DNA of 64,000 nt from Pyropia yezoensis (GCA_009829735.1 CM020618.1:9887119-9951118); one strand, 5' to 3'. Positions 37,753 to 48,826 are shown, counted from the first letter of the stretch. The notes: generated by a model not told the origin, from the letters alone. A program made the numbers and translations.

Positions 37753-40650
37753 TCAAAACTCCACTGGTATGCACGTGCGGCGGAGAAGGATGCCTATCCG
37801 AACCTGTGTATACAGGCGGCGGAGGGTGGCCGCCGCAGCCTCTCCCCCCCCCCCCGCCGCGAGGGCAGCTTCCCCCCCTGGCATCGCTGCCACCAGCCCC
37901 TTGACCTGCACCTGGTCGTCGGGCGCGAGCGCGTCGGTACCCGTCGCGACGAGCGCCGCGTCGAGCGCATGCCAGTCTGCATCGCTCGGCGGCGGCACGG
38001 CTGCCTCGGCAAACAGGCGCCCAACGTCTGCGGATCGGCCGTGGAGAAGGGCGGTCAGGACGTGAGTGACGACCGTGACCACTTGGATGGGCGGTCCCGA
38101 CGGGCGCGACATAGCAATCGTCTGAGGGTTCTCGCCCGCGGTGAATCTGCGATGGGATGCCTCCCAGCTCAGCTCGCCGCTCCGCCCGCGCTTGTGCGAC
38201 ACGTGTGGCCATGGACAGGGGGGGGTCCATGGGCCGGGGGGGAAGCGCGCGCGGCGAATGCCGCCGCCACCTGGTCCGCCATCACGACCGCCACCGCCAC
38301 CATCGCCAACCCCCCCGTCCACACCATCACCACCCTCGGCCTTCCACGCGCGTACGACAGCTACCAAGTCCTCCACCCCAGCAACACGCACCCCCGCTGC
38401 CCGCACCGCATCCACGTCGGTCGGCTGTGCATAGGCAATCTTGCGAGCAAGCCCGGCAGACAGGACCGACACGGGTGGAATGTGCAGCCGACGGGAGGTC
38501 GCGTCTCGCCAGTCGGTAATGCGCGCCAGCAGCGACTCGAGCCGCTCTGCCCGCGCCGGCCGGCCGGCAGCCCGGTGAGCCCCGAGAGTACGTGTCCAAT
38601 GAAGGAAGGCAGTAAGGGTAGCACCGCCACCCGACTCAAGCTCCGCCAACGGGATATCGGCCGCAACGTCCACACCAGCTGACGCCAGCTCTTCGCTCCG
38701 CTGCTTTCGCTCCGCCACCTGCTTCTCCTCTTGAGCTCGGAGGCTCGGGGTAACGGGCAGCATGACGGGTGCGCCGGGGTTCCGAAGCAGCGCCCTTCCC
38801 GCATCGCTAATGCCGTATACGTCAAAAGTGTTTGTGTAACCGTTGCCCGTCTGCACACTTTCAGAGGTGCGGGTGAGCAAGCCAGCAGCGGTCAGGGGCG
38901 CCAGCATCTCCTTGAAAAAGACCTTGGTCCGGTGCGTAGGCAGCGCATCCACCAGCTCCTTCACAGTCCCCATCTGCGCCCGATACAAGTCCTTGTGATA
39001 CTTGGGCTTGTATGAGCCACACATGAGGTCCACCAGGGCAGTTGCGCCGAACTTGTGCCCATACGCAGCCGCCGTCAGCACCACCTCGGCCTCTGCCCGG
39101 AAATTCCGGGTCGTGTCCCCCGCGTGGGCCACCGCCGCCAAGCAGTTATCGCACGTGCCGCAGCGCACAAACGGCGGGGTCTCACCAAAATAAGCCACCA
39201 GAGCCCGACGTCGACAGGTGGTCGTGTCCAGCGCATAAGCTCGAAGAGCATCCAGACTCGCCAGAGTGGCCACTTTCGACGCTTCGGTTAGGTCTCTCAG
39301 GTAGAACGGAGAGCGATACTGGTTGAAATCACTGCCGTCCGCGCAGATGAGCGTACAAGAAGCAGGCAGACCGTCGCGGCCGGCGCGGCCTGCCTGCTGA
39401 ACGTATTCGTCCATCGTCTTGGGGGGGCCATAATGCACAACTGCTCGAACATCAGCCTTGTCGATACCGAGGCCAAAGGCCACAGTCGCAACGACAACGG
39501 TAAGGGAGCCCTCGAGGAAGTTCTGATGCGTGTTGGCTCGCTCGGAAGGCGACATTCCTGCATGGTACGTGCCGATAGAAACGCGACGGTTGGTCACCAG
39601 CGGGCCAAGCGCAGCTGCGACGTCGTGACACTGCGCCCGCGTCGACACGTACATGATGGTAGAACCCGGCGTCACGGCGGCATTCAGGGCCGCCGCGACG
39701 GGTGCTAGATGCGACCGCACCCCGCCACTGCCGAGGGTAGACTTGTTCAGTACCGAGAAGCGCAGGTTGGGCCGGTCAAATGACGCCGTAGCCACAAAGG
39801 GGGTGCGAAGTTGCAGGCTGGCGACGATATCCTTTTGTACGTCCACTCCAGCAGTCGCCGTCAACGCCATGATCGGCACACCAGGAAGCTGAGCACGTAG
39901 TGAGGACAGCTGCTGGTACTCAGGGCGGAAACCGGGACCCCAAGAGCAAATACAATGCGCCTCGTCGATGGCGAGAAGCCCCAGCTTACCCGCCTTGTTC
40001 AACATGCGCAGCGAGTCGATGAAGCCGGCGGACATGACTTTTTCAGGCGACACGTACACAATCGGCCGGTCGCCCGCGAGAGCCGCGACCTCCTCCCCAT
40101 AGTCTTTCTGGGCTGACCCCAAAAACGTCGCGATGCGGCGACGGCCTTCGCCGACGGTGGCATTGAGCTTGGAAGTCTGATCTTGCATTAGAGATATCAG
40201 CGGAGACACCACAAACACCACCTGGTTGCCGCCCGAGTGGAGTGCAGGCAACTGGTAGCAAATCGACTTGCCCGCGCCGGTAGCCCAGAACACGCACGTG
40301 TCCCGCCCAGAGACAGCCGCCTCGATCACTGCTTGCTGGCCGGGGCGGAAGCCCTCAAAACCAAAGCATGCCTGCAGGGTGTCGGCCAGCCCGGTCGCTC
40401 CCGCAGAGAGTGGCGTGCCCAACTCCACCGGCAGATCCGCAGCCGGCTCTCCCACCGGTAGACCCGTGGCAGCCGACGCTGTTGCCAGAGGTGGTGGTGG
40501 CGACGCAAGCCGCGACTGCTCCGCGCTGTTGCCGACAGATAGCCTCGGCTTCTTGGCCACCGCCGCAGTCAGGTCAAATGCGGCAAAGAGGGCGTCATCC
40601 CCGTCGTCGAGGGACGGCGCTGCCGCCGCCGCGTCGGGCGCCCCACCCAT
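37753..40650 (-). CDS. RecQ DNA helicase (WRN/BLM-like, with zinc and winged-helix domains)
   Basis: This is a 3'-5' DNA helicase of recombination and replication-fork repair in the nucleus. The single-exon model has 965 residues. Motif 0 region FGFEGFRPGQQAVIEAAVSG, Walker A ATGAGKSICYQLPAL (Lys128), DEAH 229-232 in LAIDEAHCICSWG, TALTATAGVDVQKDI, STRAQCHDVA, VVVATVAFGLGIDKADVR and the arginine motif QQAGRAGRDG are all present. The RecQ zinc site follows (CRRRALVAYFGE then CGTCDNC) and a winged-helix domain (YRAQMGTVKELVDALPTH). The C-terminus ends in an HTH-like segment (GENPQTIAMSR, GPPIQVVTVVTHVL) as in WRN-type RecQs. No exonuclease domain is visible. A Gly-rich patch with an Arg/Pro stretch around 38220-38300 might hide a small intron. 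ATG at 40648-40650 is the first ATG, since the frame upstream begins only with GTG. Confidence 0.9.
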   Translation of the reverse strand: MGGAPDAAAAAPSLDDGDDALFAAFDLTAAVAKKPRLSVGNSAEQSRLASPPPPLATASAATGLPVGEPAADLPVELGTPLSAGATGLADTLQACFGFEGFRPGQQAVIEAAVSGRDTCVFWATGAGKSICYQLPALHSGGNQVVFVVSPLISLMQDQTSKLNATVGEGRRRIATFLGSAQKDYGEEVAALAGDRPIVYVSPEKVMSAGFIDSLRMLNKAGKLGLLAIDEAHCICSWGPGFRPEYQQLSSLRAQLPGVPIMALTATAGVDVQKDIVASLQLRTPFVATASFDRPNLRFSVLNKSTLGSGGVRSHLAPVAAALNAAVTPGSTIMYVSTRAQCHDVAAALGPLVTNRRVSIGTYHAGMSPSERANTHQNFLEGSLTVVVATVAFGLGIDKADVRAVVHYGPPKTMDEYVQQAGRAGRDGLPASCTLICADGSDFNQYRSPFYLRDLTEASKVATLASLDALRAYALDTTTCRRRALVAYFGETPPFVRCGTCDNCLAAVAHAGDTTRNFRAEAEVVLTAAAYGHKFGATALVDLMCGSYKPKYHKDLYRAQMGTVKELVDALPTHRTKVFFKEMLAPLTAAGLLTRTSESVQTGNGYTNTFDVYGISDAGRALLRNPGAPVMLPVTPSLRAQEEKQVAERKQRSEELASAGVDVAADIPLAELESGGGATLTAFLHWTRTLGAHRAAGRPARAERLESLLARITDWRDATSRRLHIPPVSVLSAGLARKIAYAQPTDVDAVRAAGVRVAGVEDLVAVVRAWKAEGGDGVDGGVGDGGGGGRDGGPGGGGIRRARFPPGPWTPPCPWPHVSHKRGRSGELSWEASHRRFTAGENPQTIAMSRPSGPPIQVVTVVTHVLTALLHGRSADVGRLFAEAAVPPPSDADWHALDAALVATGTDALAPDDQVQVKGLVAAMPGGEAALAAGGGGEAAAATLRRLYTQVRIGILLRRTCIPVEF

Positions 40651-41834
40651 TGAGCGGATGCGACCGCCGGAAGCGAGGTCAGGACGGACCGTGGGGGATG
40701 ACCAGTGGCTCTGCGAGATAAAAACGGGCAGGGCGTGGTTGGCCGGGGCGTGTCGCCGAGCCAAGGTGGGTGCACGCGTCGCGAACGAGAACACTCACAC
40801 ACACGGCTGCTGATGCGTGGCGCGAGCCGAAAATCCGCAGCCATCAGTCGGGGGTGCCTCACACTTTGGGTAAAACAGTCGGGGATTGTCTGCCAATCAC
40901 ATGCCGTGCTTCTAGGATGCACGCGGTTACGCATCTTTGATCCCCGCCCTTCTCGTTGCCCTTCCCACGCGCGAGGCCGCCTCGGGGTCTTGTGCGGACA
41001 CCCATGACGTACCCGTACATCACATGTCCATGTAACCCTTTCTCCCACGTAGGCTCTTGGCAGTGCCCTCACAACAATGACACCCATGGTCTATTCAGGC
41101 AGGAGGACGCAGGCCTGCCAACCACAGTCGCAAACAAGCAACAGCAGACCGACCACCCCCTTCCAGAACGGTTCAAGACCGCGCCTCGTACACCCCGCCG
41201 CCGAAGCCGCCGCAGGCGGGGCGGCCGGCGCGGCCGGCGCGGCGTGGCGCCGCGCCGCCGCCGCCCGAGGCGGCGAGGAGCACCTCCATGTGTGGTGTTG
41301 TCGCACACGCAAGCTTGCTTGTGGCAATTTCCGCTGGCTAAGTCGTGGGGATCTCGGCACGGTCTGATGCACAGTTCCCAAGCAATACGACGAGTGTCGA
41401 ACTGCCAAAAGCTGCACAACAACACCGACAGGGACGGGCCACCCAAAAAAACACGAGTCAAGGAGCGGTTGCACCAACCGCCAGCGCTCACACCCACCGG
41501 TGGCCGAGAGGCTCTGCCGTGAGCAGAGATACAGAAGACTGTGCGCCACAACCGTGGTCCGCGGAAAGGCACGAGGGCCTCACACAGAGGGGTAGCCCCT
41601 TCAAGCGGCGGGGAAGAACGCTATCCCCACCGCTGCCCCGTGTGCCGCGCCTTGAAACGCGTCATACAAAAGGCGCCGGGGCCTCCGCGCGCCCCACACC
41701 ACTCGCCATTAACGACGGCGCCGCCACGTAACTGCGCGTGCAAGCATCCCCGCGAAACATGCCTCTCCCATGAACTCGGCAGTCAAAGCGCAGACGCGCT
41801 CAGGTCTCAGTAAGAATAACACAATGATGTCTTA
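40651..41834. other. Intergenic: RecQ upstream region and VPS45 3' flank
   Basis: About 1.2 kb. Apart from a GC-rich, partly palindromic block at about 41195-41280 (gccggcgcggccggcgcggc and neighbours) no element was recognised. Confidence 0.4.
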
Positions 41835-43936
41835 TCAGCCGAGCGCCCCGCCAGTAGCGGCGACAACGCCCGCCACCTCGACGAGGAAGGAATCCGAGTT
41901 ATGCATCGCAGTGCCGCCGAGCACCACTGTTCCCCCCACAGCTCGAGCGGCCGCTGCCGCGCCCGCAGTGGCACTGCCCTCGGCGGCCTTAGCCGCATTG
42001 ACGGCACCGTTGACAGACGCCACGCAGCGCGCCTCCTCGTACGTGGTGCCGCCCACAACAAAGACGAGCACCTCCCGAGGAACGACGCTGTGACGGTCGC
42101 CACCACCGCTGCCGCCGCCACCACCGCCAGACAGACCACCCTCCTCTTCACCCAAGACAGGAAAGACATCAGAGCTGAGACGCCCGCGGAAGACCGACTC
42201 AAGAGTCCGAGCCAGAAGCGGCTCATGCTGCGTATATACGTTTTCCACGCCGCCCAACCCCCGCTTGACGGTGCTCTTGGCTAAAGCCAGAAAGGTGCGG
42301 TTATTGAATACGTCTCCACGGCGGCGGCGAGCACCTGCATAGGCACGGACGCTGCGCAGGGTAGCCTGCACATGTCGTGCACCCTCCACAGTGCCCGTGG
42401 CAGAGGTGAGCGCGTCAGCTAGCGCACCCACCCCAGCCGTTGCAGACGTCTCATGTCTCAATGCGTACAGGCACAGCAACCGCAGGCGGTCGGCCATACG
42501 GAGCGAGGGATCCCGCACCGCCTCGCCCACCTTCTTCTTGTGCTCCGCCTCAGCCTCGCGGCATGCCAGGTCCTGCTCCAGTGCTGACAGCTTCAGCAGG
42601 CTGCGGGCCTCGACGAGGCGGCTGAGCTCCGCCATTAGAGTCACGTGCTTACTGACGTGTGCCGACGCCGCGCGGAAGGCCGGGTAGGCGTCCACAAACG
42701 CACGCATCTGCTCAACCGACTCGACGCGGGCAGTATTTGAGGTGCTGACCGACTTCGATTGAAAGTCCGACACAAGCGCAGCTAGCCCTGCACCCAGGTC
42801 CCCAAAGTTCTTGTACATGTGTGCACGATAAAAATCGTCGTCCACCCCATTGAGCACCACCTGCCGTGATTCGTCACGCACACCAGGTGCATTCGAAAGG
42901 TCCACCCGCCCCTTGTGCAGGCCCAGTAGCTCGTGCACCATGGCTTGATAAGTCCACTGGCTCAGCAACGGTGTTACAGGGTCCTCTCGCCGGTCCACGA
43001 TCAGCAACAGGCCGTTACCGCTGATACCGCGAGCACCCCCACGGCGGGCGGAAAAGACATCCCCTTCTGCGTCGAGTCGAACCGCTACTCGTTGGGCGAG
43101 CGACCGGGCCAGCGCGGACCCACCGTCGTATCGGATGGCTGCTGGCTGAAGATTCAGCAACGCCAGCGCCGCCATCACCCCGTCGACGGTGCGGTTGAAA
43201 GGGCTTGGCGCCGTCGGTGCCGCTGAACGGCGGACCGTATCGACACACGGTGAAACTCCAAGGGTGAAGAGCGACTTTCCCACGGCATACACATCGGCGT
43301 AGGACTCGGACACAGAGGCAATGAGAGAGTGAACGTCCGATGCCGCCAGCTCCTCCATTAGCGTCCGTGACAGGGCGTTTGAAAAGAGGATGTCGTAAGA
43401 GGAAAAACGGGGGGCCGCCAGCTCGGACCGCAGGTGAAGAATATTGGCGGCGGTGGGGCGAAGGAAAGCAAGCGCCCGGAGGTATTTCATCGGAAGGGGG
43501 GGGGGATGAGTGGGGGGGCGACCACCTGCCCCAACGCCTGCGGAGTCTGTGAGGGTGACCGGCGCGTTGCCGACATTCTCAACGAAGAACACTTCGTGGT
43601 GAAGGAGGGTAGATTGAGACATGACGAGTGAAACAATGCCCATCTGTCCACGACAAAAAACGCGGTAGTCAAAAACCGCGTGCAGAGAGGAGGGAGCACA
43701 CGATTGGTCTGTTCAGAAGAACTGGCGTCAGCGGCTGCCAAGGATACACCAACACTCTGGCACGGGGAATCCCCTCTTTCTCAGTTTCACACTCAACAAC
43801 GTCTCCATGTCGGACCCCAACAGCACCGTGACAACTGCGCACATACCGTCTCGGCGTCAACGAGCAAGGCCTTCAGGCCGGGTGCCCCTGACACGAGGGC
43901 GCTCACCGTCTCCGTGACAGCGCCATGCACGTCCAT
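41835..43936 (-). CDS. VPS45: VPS45, Sec1/Munc18-family vesicle fusion regulator
   Basis: It is a cytosolic SM protein that binds the Tlg2/syntaxin-16-type SNARE and promotes fusion at the trans-Golgi network and endosomes. Exon 1 is 43936-43847 (30 codons) and exon 2 is 43643-41835 (632 aa in all). The intron is 203 bp (GTATGT...CAG, phase 0). The join gives LLVDAETMGIVSLVMSQS, matching human LLMDKETTGIVSMVYTQS. Very strong VPS45 blocks follow: LSQWTYQAMVHELLG, DDFYRAHMYKNFGDLG, SKHVTLMAELSRLVEARSLL, KRGLGGVENVYTQHEPLL, VLVFVVGGTTYEEA and GGTVVLGGTAMHNSDSFL. A short Gly/Asp insert precedes the last block. The N-terminal MDVHGAVTETVSAL corresponds to the helix that begins the family, supporting ATG at 43934-43936. 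Confidence 0.95.
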
Positions 43937-44397
43937 TGCGGGGTTCCGCAAGGCCAACGTCCCGCACGTGGAGTATTCCTGCCGGTCGTCCGCGGCGGCG
44001 TGGCAGCCACCGGATGTGAATGCGTCAGGCAGCAAGCACAGAGAGCATCGACCGTGTGTCTTGGTGCAGGCAATACAAACCGTTTGCAGTCCCAGTAGAT
44101 AGCGCCCTTCTCTGACTAAACATTCAGCTAAGAGGGCAACACTCCGTTTAAGCTAGTGGGCTTGCTGACACCAAGTGAAGTCCTCTGCCCGATCGTAGGA
44201 AGACAGGTGTATTTACACGAATGAATGTCTGGCTTTTGCTCCCCTAACCCGATGGGATGCCATATGTCGTCCTCCCGTGCACCGTAGCAAGCTCGTCGCC
44301 CTGAATACAAAGAGGTCCATTCCGGACTATCCAGTCCGAGACACGATTGCTCCAGGCGCGGCTTCGTACGTGCAGCAGCAGCACACCCTGACGGCCG
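43937..44397. other. Intergenic: VPS45 upstream region
   Basis: 460 bp of mixed composition between two minus-strand genes. Nothing specific recognised. Confidence 0.4.
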
Positions 44398-46056
44398 CTA
44401 TGGCAAGGAAGTTGCCTCCACCGCACCCACTACAGCTGCCAGAACTGCCCGCCCGACATCGGCCGTGACCAGCGGCTCTGTCCACGTCATGACCAGCGTT
44501 GCTACCCCTTCAACGGTGGCGACGTACAGTCCCAGCGGGGCGCCCATCTGAGCCTCCCAGTCCCACAGTCCCAGGCGAGTCACCGTCACGCCTGCAGCGC
44601 CTGCCCGCCCGTTGGCCGCTTCGGTCACACGACAGCATCCCACGTTGGAAAGGAATGGGTCGGGGAGCAGGCGGCCCGCCGCCACAGGGTCGGCGATGAG
44701 GGACTCTAAAACTGGTGGCCCGTGGGGGCCCGTCAGCACCCCACACGCCACGCCCATGCGATTGGCGCCGCTCGCTCGAGCGCCAGGGGCGTGGAGCGCA
44801 GTGGCCGCGGCGCCAGCCGCAACCCACATCCGGGACCACTTTCTAGCGGCTGCCTCGCTGCCTCTGCCAACACCACCGTCCCCGACAGCGATCGGCGGCG
44901 GCGGAACTGTCATCACCACATCTACCGAGCCAACGTAGTTGCCCACGGCCGTGTCGGGTAAAGCATCCGAAGCTAAGCGTGCGTTCATGGGCACGGCCAC
45001 AACCACTGACGACCGCCACCACCCCGCAGGCGCTAGCACCCCCGTGTCAGCAAGCGCCACCGCAAGGGCCCCCACCAGCGCGGCGCCAAGCGTCACGCCT
45101 GCCTCCTTGGCGGCCGCACGGAAGCTGGCAAGAGCAGGGGCAGCTACTACCGCCACCGCCACCCCAGAGCGGCGCGACGTGGCGGCCGACGCAGCACCCG
45201 TCACACCCTCAGCCGGTGCGCCTGGGCTCCGCACCGCCGCAGCTGGAACCACCCCCCGCACACGCGAGCGAGTGAGCCCATTCAAAGCGGCGCTCACGAG
45301 GAAGCGTCCCAAGCCAACGGCCGCCCCAAAGCGCCCCCCCCATGGCGGAAAAAGGGCGGTCAAGGGGGGGTCCATTCGGGAGACACCCGCTGCCGCTACC
45401 TCCGACGCTGCAGTCGTCGACGTGTCGGCGTTGAGCGCATCGACCAGCGCGGCGCAGAGGAAATCTAGTGACTTGCCGTCCGAGATGTAATGGGGGAGTA
45501 GCCAAACGACAGCGGCGGCCGCGGTGGCAACTGCGGGGGTGGGGCGAGGTTCTCGGCGTGCCGCCGCCCCCTCGGATACCTCTTTGCCTTCGTCCGTAGG
45601 TGGTGGAAGAAACGCCATGACCTGCCACGGCAGGTGCGGCTGAGCAGGCGTCATGCCCTCCCCCACGGGCACCCGCGCCTTCCACGGTCCATCAGGCCCC
45701 GCTGCCAGCACCGTCTCTGCCGCCGCGAACGCCTCGGCGGTCAGCGCATCGGCACCTGTCGCGGTGCTCATCCGCACATCCACGAGGGGAACCGCATCGT
45801 CGGCGGCAAGGAACGCGGTCCGCCCGTCGGCAGCCACCTCCACGGTCGAGCGGAGCGCCTCAAACCGGCGGGCTACCGCTGCTATCGAGGCCGTGATGCG
45901 TGGAGCGGTGAGGCGCCCCGGGCCGAACGCGGGCGAAGAGAGGGTGGCCACCCCAGCGATGCGGAACGTCCCGCCATAGAGCGCCTCCGTTGAGTGCAGA
46001 AAAAGCTCGTTCGCGCCAAGCGCGCGGCGGGGGGGGAGGGAGGACGGTCCCGCCAT
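44398..46056 (-). CDS. HxxxDG acyltransferase (condensation-domain / alcohol acyltransferase superfamily)
   Basis: 552 residues, single exon, ATG at 46054-46056 (gccATGG). Upstream only a GTG continues the frame. The active-site motif HYISDG (His189 to Gly194, in WLLPHYISDGKSLDFLCAA) is that of CoA- or carrier-dependent acyltransferases of the condensation/BAHD/AATase superfamily. A matching second half contains GVTLGAALVGALAVAL, VVVAVPMNARL, NYVGSVDVVM and near the end LPDPFLSNVGC and GLYVATVEGVATLVMTWTEP, as in fungal and bacterial alcohol acyltransferases and mycobacterial PapA5-type enzymes. The N-terminal part LGANELFLHSTEALYGG fits the same fold. The substrate cannot be read from the sequence. 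It may make esters of alcohols, lipids or sugars. No targeting signal is obvious. Confidence 0.75.
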   Translation of the reverse strand: MAGPSSLPPRRALGANELFLHSTEALYGGTFRIAGVATLSSPAFGPGRLTAPRITASIAAVARRFEALRSTVEVAADGRTAFLAADDAVPLVDVRMSTATGADALTAEAFAAAETVLAAGPDGPWKARVPVGEGMTPAQPHLPWQVMAFLPPPTDEGKEVSEGAAARREPRPTPAVATAAAAVVWLLPHYISDGKSLDFLCAALVDALNADTSTTAASEVAAAGVSRMDPPLTALFPPWGGRFGAAVGLGRFLVSAALNGLTRSRVRGVVPAAAVRSPGAPAEGVTGAASAATSRRSGVAVAVVAAPALASFRAAAKEAGVTLGAALVGALAVALADTGVLAPAGWWRSSVVVAVPMNARLASDALPDTAVGNYVGSVDVVMTVPPPPIAVGDGGVGRGSEAAARKWSRMWVAAGAAATALHAPGARASGANRMGVACGVLTGPHGPPVLESLIADPVAAGRLLPDPFLSNVGCCRVTEAANGRAGAAGVTVTRLGLWDWEAQMGAPLGLYVATVEGVATLVMTWTEPLVTADVGRAVLAAVVGAVEATSLP

Positions 46057-46531
46057 GGCAAATGGGCTTGAGGCCGGTGGGCTCCTCGCTGGTGACGCCC
46101 GGCCCAGGTCCTCGACGCGCACCCATCTCTTGAGCGCGAAAGGGGGTGCACGCCGCCCAGTCTCCAGCCCATAAACTGGAGTGCCATCACCTCACCCTTG
46201 CAACGTGTTACAGCCCGCCTCCTCCGTGCGTACAACAGAATACTTTCTCTGTATTCTGCCTATACACACTAACGAGTAAAAAAATTGCAAGTCTGGCCCC
46301 TCAATCCGGGTCAAAATCTCATTGGGAGGTGTGGGAGGCGTGGTTGTTTTCCTCAAGAACAAGGCGCGCCAGCGTCTGTCACGCCGTGGCCACCGCGACC
46401 GCCTGTGATACTTCCCGCGCCCGACCCCTCACCGATAGGTTGCTCTCTCCAACAACCCCGTGTCCTCTTTCTTCCTCGCTCCTGCCCTGCTGCCCCCCCC
46501 CGACCGGTGCCGCCCAACCGCCTTGCGCGTC
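46057..46531. other. Divergent promoter region
   Basis: 475 bp separates two divergently transcribed genes. It includes an AT-rich segment at 46228-46290 and a C/T-rich stretch before ATG 46532. A shared bidirectional promoter is likely but not shown. Confidence 0.4.
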
Positions 46532-48110
46532 ATGGCTGGCCCGCGGTTGCTGCTGGCCGACTCCCGTATCCGTGTCCCCCCCCCCGTAGTCACCCCCGCC
46601 GTGCGCGGCGGTGTACCCGACGGTACCCGGCGCGGCGGCAGCGGGGGCGCCCCGCCTGTGCGTCGTTCCAGCAGCCATGGCGGCGGCGGCGATGGCCTTC
46701 CCGGCGAGGGCGTCTGGTACGACCGGATTGGGGCGGGCAACTTTGTGGACCTTAGCTCCAAGTCGCTGGGCTTGAATGTGGGCAAGAGCTGGTCGGGGGG
46801 GGTGCTGTCCCGCCTGGCAGGGGTGGACCTCCCGGCGCGTATGACTGTTGGGGGTGCGTTTGCGGGTGGGCGCTTGGAGGCGGGGGGGAGGGCAGAAGGG
46901 GGGGACGGGTCTCTGTTGGGGTGGGCAGCTGCGTGATGTTTGAATGGGGGGTACTGTGGGTTGGAATCTGATGGGAGTCTGGATGATGCGCAGGCGGAGT
47001 GGGGGCGTGAGGCTACACTCTGGGCTTCGTTTGCAGTGGGTGCGGGTGTGGGTATTGGCCGTGCCGGTTGCTGGCGTGATTGCCCTGCTTCTGCGCCGTC
47101 TGGGAGCAGACGCACTGGGGGGCGGCACTGTGGCATCCGTGGGTAGGGCACTGACGGAGCCCGTGGTGGTCTTGGTGAACGCACGTGTCGCGTGCCCACT
47201 ATTTTCTTCCCTTGCGTCTTGGTGGGGGTGCATTGCTGGGTGTGGCGGCGCAGGCAAGCTCGCGTCTCTGGACCTCAAGGGCGCGGCGGTCAACCCGGTT
47301 GGCAAGGCTGCCATTACCGTGCGGCTACTGGACCTGTCGGGGCCGTCGGTGGAGCCCCGCAACGGGGGTTCCCTCAAGGTGCGTTGAGGCGTTGCACCGT
47401 CGCCGGCGGTCGGGTTTGTTGCCGAGGCGGGGAGTGGGGGGGTGTGAGCCGGCGTCGTGGCCGAGGGCGTCTGCGAATGGGAGCTGTTGTGGCCGAGGGG
47501 GTGCGTCGGATGGCGGCTCGTCGCTGGGGGGGGGGGTGGAGAGGTCTTCTCCGCAACACACCCCGGGCGTGCACCCCTCTGGCGTCGCGGCGCCCTCGGT
47601 GTCTACTGGGCATTGGTGCCGCACTCCGTGGTGTGTGGTGATTGGGCTCACACTGGGGTAGGGGCTGCCTGTCTTGGCTGCCCTGTTGTGGCGCCCGCCG
47701 CCGTGGGCACGTGCTCTGACGCTATGACGACGTTTCTTGCGCCGTCCTGTCGGCTGCCGTGCCGAATTCCCTCCTTCGCACCCCTCCGTTCCCCCTTGTC
47801 CTTCCCCACATCCCCCTTCCCCCCCCCCCCCCCTTTGCGCTTTGCGCAGTTCAAAGCGGCGACCCGCACGAACGGCAAGAGCGACCACGCCTTTGTGCTC
47901 GACCGCACCGTTGCGGTTGGCGGTGGCGCGCTGGCGTCCACCGCCGCGTACGGCAACATCAAGTACGGGTCCAAGGACGGCACCCGTGACGGGTGGCGGA
48001 CTGACGCGAGCGTCGGGCTCGAGCAGCGCCTCGTGACGGGGGGCTTCAAGTGGGCCGTGCGGGGGGGGGTGACGTCCGCCGGCGATTTCGTCTATGACCT
48101 GATGCTCTGA
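46532..48110 (+). CDS. Unknown protein with beta-barrel-like strands
   Basis: Three exons, 46532-46853, 47254-47378 and 47850-48110, encode 235 aa. The introns are 400 bp (GTGCGT...CAG, phase 1) and 471 bp (GTGCGT...CAG, phase 0). Phase agreement at both joins supports the model. After a Gly/Arg/Pro-rich N-terminus the protein alternates polar and hydrophobic residues in strand-like segments: FVDLSSKSLGLNVGKSW, AAITVRLLDLSGPSV, SLKFKAATRTNGKSD, STAAYGNIKYGSKDG, TDASVGLEQRLVTGG and FKWAVRGGVTSAGDFVYDL. Such a pattern suits an outer-membrane beta-barrel of plastid or mitochondrion (small OEP- or VDAC-type pores), but I cannot match a family, so this remains a structural guess. An extra small exon inside intron 1 cannot be excluded. 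Confidence 0.6.
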
Positions 48111-48826
48111 GGCCGTCCCCCCGGGCGGCCGGCGTTGTAGGGTGGCAGGGGGTGGGGGGGGGGGCGGTGGTCGGGCGGCGACCGGCCACGGCGATGCGTG
48201 GTGGTGGCAGCGCCGTCGGTGCGGGCGCGTATGGGATGGCGAGGGGAGGGTGAGGGGGGGGGGCGACCAGCCAGAGCCGCCTGCCCGTGGCGGTCGGTTG
48301 ACAGTTCCCGCACCGCGTGGGGACGCGTCGGCCCTGCGGGCGGCCTCGGCGGCTAGCGTTGCGGGGCTGGCACTGTTTGGGGCTGCCCCCCCCGTGGAAC
48401 CCCCACCGCCGTCTGGTCCCCGTGGCCGCCGCGGCGGTGGGTGTGGCGGGGCGGCGGACGCTACGCGTGCCCCCCCTTTCAGAGGGGCGCGACGGCGTCC
48501 AGGCGGGACCAGCAGCGGACAAACGGTGCAATAAATAGGCCGGCGGTTACAATCCACAGGGGGCGGCGGCATCGACAAACAAAAAAAAACAAACGACAAC
48601 GACAGCCAGAAAAAAACACGCACAAAAACAGAGACAGAGCGAATAAAAAATAACGCGACAAGTCAAGGCAGCCTCCCTAGCGGGGGCACCCCCCCGCCAC
48701 GGGCGGCTGGGTGCGCGCGCGCGGCCGGCCGGCCGGCCGGCGCCGGCGACGGCCGCCGGGGGCCATCCGCACGCGCAGCCGCAGCCGCCCTTCTACCCAC
48801 CCCCCCCCCCCCCCCACCCGGCCAGG
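48111..48826. other. Convergent intergenic region
   Basis: GC-rich at first, then an A-rich patch on the plus strand (48560-48660, many aaaaac units), which on the minus strand is T-rich. A gcgcgcgcgcggccggcc repeat lies at about 48713-48740. No gene recognised. Confidence 0.4.

Noticed and set aside
41195-41280. GC-rich palindromic block as a transposon end or terminator
   Set aside because: The self-complementarity comes from short GGC/GCC repeats. There is no clean stem or second copy.
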